From assembly GCF_963576615.1 (NCBI RefSeq), contig NC_088714.1:34380643-34444642 (forward strand): a DNA stretch of 64,000 bases, read 5' to 3'. This stretch comes from Watersipora subatra (lineage: Eukaryota > Bryozoa > Gymnolaemata > Cheilostomatida > Watersiporidae). The notes beneath the pieces were generated by a model, which saw only the letters and a list, made by a program, of their open reading frames with translations, was not told the DNA's origin and ran no database searches. This document shows, piece by piece, positions 59,633-64,000 of the stretch. Each line of letters opens with the position of its first letter. Positions within the stretch are counted from its first letter, which is position 1. The position numbers and the translations under genes were made by a program.

Positions 59633-60300
59633 CTAAGGATCAGAACAAAGACGGTTACATATGTATGAAGTTAGAACTTTCCATTTATCCTTTATTAGGT
59701 CTAACACATCAAGAAACTTAAAATAATAAAATTGGTAACCAGTTGCCAATGAATTTAATAAACCACAAAATAATGACTAATAAATAAATCGTACAATTCG
59801 TGTAATTGCATACTTGAAAAAGAGAAGACAAAATGTTAAGAAAAACAAAATAAATAAATACTGACCTGTGCCTTTATTTAATTCAATCAATATTTCCTGA
59901 CAACAGTACTGCCCATCTATTCTATGTACTGTGCTTCAAGGTAGAGTACTGTGCTTCAAGGTAGAGTACTGCGCATCTAGGTAGAATCGCATCAAACTTA
60001 CGTCGTTGTAAATAAAATTTGAAATTAGGAGATTAACGTTCTGTCATTACTTTCCTACTCGGATGTACCATTCAAGACTGCTATTGGTCAGACAAATAGG
60101 ACTGTTGCAGAAAGAAAACACGATAAAACTGTATAACAAGAATTGCGCGCCTACCTGATGAGAGAAACTGCTACAAAGCTCAGTGCAATATTAAAAACAT
60201 GCAAATGTAGTCATATTGATCAGGTCAAGGTTGCTTTTGTTATTGCTAAGTTGAAAATCAAAGAAATTTATAACACTCTACATTCCACTTTCAATGACAC

Positions 60301-62455
60301 ATACCAACATGGTAAATACTCTATCAAACTTACCAACATGGTAAATACTCTATCAAACTTACCAACATGGTAAATACTCTATCAAACTTACCAACATGGT
60401 AAGTACTCTATCAAACTTACCAATATGGTAAGTACTCTATCAAACTTATCAACATGGTAAATACTCTATATCAAACTTACCAACATGGTAAGTACTCTAT
60501 CAAACTTATCAACATGGTAAATACTCTATATCAAACTTACCAACATGGTAAGTACTCTATCAAACTTACCAACATGGTAAGTACTCTATCAAACTTACCA
60601 ACATGGTAAGTACTCTATCAAACTTACCAACATGGTAAATACTCTATATCAAACTTACCAACATGGTAAATACTCTATCAAACTTATCAACATGGTAATT
60701 ACTCTATCAAACTTACCAACATGGTAATTACTCTATCAAACTTACCAACATGGTAAGTACTCTATCAAACTTACCAACATGGTAAATACTCTATCAAACT
60801 TATCAACATGGTAATTACTCTATCAAACTTACCAACATGGTAAGTACTCTATCAAACTTACCAACATGGTAAGTACTCTATCAAACTTACCAATATGGTA
60901 AGTACTCTATCAAACTTACCAACATGGTAAATACTCTATCAAACTTACCAACATGGTAAATACTCTATCAAACTTATCAACATGGTAATTACTCTATCAA
61001 ACTTACCAACATGGTAAATACTCTATCAAACTTATCAACATGGTAATTACTCTATCAAACTTACCAACATGGTAAGTACTCTATCAAACTTATCAACATG
61101 GTAAATACTCTATCAAACTTACCAACATGGTAAGTACTCTATCAAACTTACCAATATGGTAAGTACTCTATCAAACTTACCAACATGGTAAATACTCTAT
61201 ATCAAACTTACCAACATGGTAAATACTCTATCAAACTTACCAACATGGTAAATACTCTATCAAACTTATCAACATGGTAAATACTCTATCAAACTTACCA
61301 ATATGGTAAGTACTCTATCAAACTTGCCAACATGGTAATTACTCTATCAAACTTACCAACATGGTAAGTACTCTATCAAACTTACCAACATGGTAAGTAC
61401 TCTATCAAACTTATCAACATGGTAATTACTCTATCAAACTTACCAACATGGTAGGTACTCTATCAAACTTACCAATATGGTAAGTACTCTATCAAACTTA
61501 CCAACATGGTAATTACTCTATCAAACTTACCAACATGGTAAGTACTCTATCAAACTTACCAACATGGTAAGTACTCTATCAAACTTACCAACATGGTAAA
61601 TACTCTATCAAACTTACCAACATGGTAAGTACTCTATCAAACTTACCAATATCGTAAGTACTCTATCAAACTTACCAACATGGTAGGTACTCTATCAAAC
61701 TTACCAATATGGTAAGTACTCTATCAAACTTATCAACATGGTAATTACTCTATCAAACTTACCAACATGGTAGGTACTCTATCAAACTTACCAATATGGT
61801 AAGTACTCTATCAAACTTGCCAACATGGTAATTACTCTATCAAACTTACCAACATGGTAAGTACTCTATCAAACTTACCAACATGGTAAGTACTCTATCA
61901 AACTTATCAACATGGTAATTACTCTATCAAACTTACCAACATGGTAGGTACTCTATCAAACTTACCAATATGGTAAGTACTCTATCAAACTTACCAACAT
62001 GGTAATTACTCTATCAAACTTACCAACATGGTAAGTACTCTATCAAACTTACCAACATGGTAAGTACTCTATCAAACTTACCAACATGGTAAATACTCTA
62101 TCAAACTTACCAACATGGTAAGTACTCTATCAAACTTACCAATATCGTAAGTACTCTATCAAACTTACCAACATGGTAGGTACTCTATCAAACTTACCAA
62201 TATGGTAAGTACTCTATCAAACTTACCAACATGGTAAGTACTCTATCAAACTTACCAACATGGTAAATACTCTATCAAACTTACCAACATGGTAAATACT
62301 CTATCAAACTTACCAACATGGTAAGTACTCTATCAAACTTACCAACATGGTAAATACTCTATCAAACTTATCAACATGGTAATTACTCTATCAAACTTAC
62401 CAACATGGTAAATACTCTATCAAACTTATCAACATGGTAATTACGCTATCAAATG
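60301..62455. repeat. 29-bp minisatellite, about 74 copies, each with a small palindrome
   Basis: Unit contains TATCAAACTTACCAACATGG and TAAATACTC. Each unit carries TTACCA-ACA-TGGTAA, six-base inverted arms, with variants TTATCA, ATATGG, TAATTACTC and TAAGTACTC. Some copies are 31 bases (extra TA). Between 59633 and 60300 nothing is recognised. Confidence 0.97.
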
Positions 62456-62599
62456 GTCTCTACAAGATACACCCAGTGCGTTTTTAGAAGGCAAGTGTTC
62501 AGTTGTCTAAACGAACAAAAATAAATAATTAAATATTTTGTAACTCTTCTTCTTTGATTAATATTGAGTTATTTTGGATCTCTTATAGGTGCTCGAGTG

Positions 62600-62696
62600 G
62601 TGTGTGTGTGTTGCGGGGTGTGTATGTGTGTACGTGTTTGTATGTGTGTACGCGTGTGTATGCATGTATTCGTGTGTGCATGTGGTTGCGCGTGTG
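62600..62696. repeat. TG/TGTA-rich simple repeat
   Basis: Interrupted GTGTGTATG and GTGTACG tract. Confidence 0.85.
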
Positions 62697-62771
62697 ATAA
62701 AACACTTCATTACTAATAGTTTTTTGATTGCTGAGAGCAATCATGAAACTATTAGTAATAAAGTGTTTTAT
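62697..62771. repeat. 75-base hairpin
   Basis: Arms ATAAAACACTTCATTACTAA and, as reverse complement of the right side, ATAAAACACTTTATTACTAA continue inward to GATTGCT/AGCAATC, leaving almost no loop. Confidence 0.8.
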
Positions 62772-62884
62772 TTAAAGTTATAGTCTGTTTGACTGATTTG
62801 AACTTGTTCTGATTTTATCATTGAACACTTTGCTCTGATTTTACGCTTTTACCAAGCATGAAATTAACCTGCATACCTACCCAT

Positions 62885-63150
62885 ATGTAAACATATACAT
62901 AAGTTTTTTTATACATATATATAGTATATAGTGTATATATATATATATACATATATATATACACTGGAAACAAACCTTAGCGATATATATTTATAACTAT
63001 GTACATATATATATGCATGTTATATATGTATAAAAAACTTATGTATATGTTTATATACATATGTGTATATATTCAAATATGTATAAACATATATATATGT
63101 TATAAATATGTTTTTAAATATATATATATATATATACATATATAACATGC
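62885..63150. repeat. AT-rich repeat with internal inverted repeat
   Basis: (TA)n and TATACATA tracts. ACATATACATAAGTTTTTTT near 62890 is mirrored by AAAAAACTTATGTATATGT near 63033. Confidence 0.8.
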
Positions 63151-63157
63151 GTATATA

Positions 63158-63907
63158 CAGTCAAACATAGATAACTCAAACTTCACGGGACCGAGCGAAA
63201 GTGTTCGAGTTATCAGAGCGTTCAAGTTATCAGAGCACAGTTACCAGTGCATGTATTTATCAGTAGGTACATGTACACATACAAACTATATATAAATCAA
63301 AAACATAGATTGCTTGTTGTAAGTTAAAGGGCCTTTCACGTAGTTTTAAAATTTTTTATCAGAAAGTATAGATAGTTTTCTATCGCTTGAGATTTGTTTG
63401 TTGTTTTAAGTGATGTGCCTGCCAGGACGTTTTCAGATTAAAATTGGCATAACTTGATCGCTGTTAAAACGCTAAAAAAACATCTTTTTCTTTTGAGCGT
63501 TTTAACCAAGATCAATTTTGCTGATTTTACTTTTCAAGTTTATCCAAAGGTTTCTGTACGTTTTCCCTTTCTTTCGAGAGGCCATCGCAAAGCAGATGTC
63601 TGGTAAAGTTAGATCTTTTCCAAAACATCAGAAAATTTGTTAACGAAAATATTTTGCTGATGGTGGTAATAATGACGCCTAAGGACTACTACAAGTTGAT
63701 GTTTATCTCTATGGCTTGGATTAAAGTGATATTCTAAAGTGACAACAACCGTGACGGTAGCCATTGGGCAAAAAACTGTTCGAGTTAATGATGCTGAGTT
63801 TGAGTTATCTAAAGCAATTTATCATTGCATGGGAACGGACCAAACAAATCTGTTCGAGTTAACAATGTGTTCGAGCTATCCGTGGGAGAGTTAATCGTGT
63901 TTTCCTG
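63158..63907 (-). mobile_element. pogo-like TIR element, copy 3 (inverted)
   Basis: Starts CAGTCAAACATAGATAACTC and ends with the inverted terminus ...TTTTCCTG, TA-flanked. The order of interior blocks is the reverse of copies 1 and 2. More diverged than those copies. Confidence 0.72.
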
Positions 63908-63918
63908 TAAATGTATAC

Positions 63919-64000
63919 TAGACGACTGCCTGGCATTGCACAGGAATTAAAAACAACTTATTAACAGTGGCAGGTAATGTAGCTGCCTGCCATTTGTCAT
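63919..64000 (+). mobile_element. SINE-like dispersed element, cut by window end
   Basis: CTAGACGACTGCCTGGCATT and AAAACAACTTATTAACA correspond, in forward orientation, to the minus-strand start of the units at 35655-36449. The rest lies outside the window. Confidence 0.45.

Overview
The window is nuclear DNA of an invertebrate animal. The evidence is short exons separated by long AT-rich introns with GT/AG splice sites, two animal-specific multi-exon genes, tRNA-derived SINE-like repeats, several families of short inverted-repeat DNA transposons, and a great deal of minisatellite DNA. The protein sequences do not let me fix the phylum from reading alone. No bacterial or organellar gene organisation is present.

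Region 1 (1-24.9 kb, + strand) holds the 3' two thirds of a PAR-1/MARK kinase gene. Twelve exons can be joined in frame from 403 to 23487. They encode the C-lobe of the kinase domain, the UBA domain, a long Ser/Thr-rich spacer with a candidate aPKC site, and the C-terminal KA1 domain with the stop codon (about 589 residues). The kinase N-lobe lies upstream of the window. Introns carry identifiable transposons: a TIR element at 667-1906, a PIF/Harbinger-like element with a MADF remnant at 6069-6761, a hAT-type MITE with a perfect 8-bp target duplication at 9177-9930, and others.

Region 2 (25.0-41.1 kb, - strand) holds a TACC (transforming acidic coiled-coil) gene, converging tail-to-tail on MARK. 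Eight phase-consistent exons from 37594 down to 25058 encode a Ser/Arg-rich segment followed by the diagnostic C-terminal TACC coiled coil. A ninth exon at 40968-41125 is probable. The 5' end is not resolved. Both products act on microtubules: MARK phosphorylates microtubule-associated proteins, and TACC works with XMAP215/ch-TOG at centrosomes and plus ends. No functional coupling can be read from the DNA.

Region 3 (about 27.7-62.5 kb) is dominated by at least a dozen unrelated tandem arrays with units of 12, 15, 18, 18, 19, 21, 26, 29, 32, 37, 51 and 52 bp. Several show higher-order structure. The most striking is about 106 copies of a 12-mer resembling the RNA polymerase III A box of tRNA genes, followed at normal tRNA spacing by a B-box-like sequence. 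Long open frames inside these arrays are artefacts of unit lengths or variants that avoid stops; they are not annotated as genes. From 51.1 to 56.4 kb and from 62.5 kb to the end I see no convincing gene, apart from one weak orphan ORF at 55033-55287.
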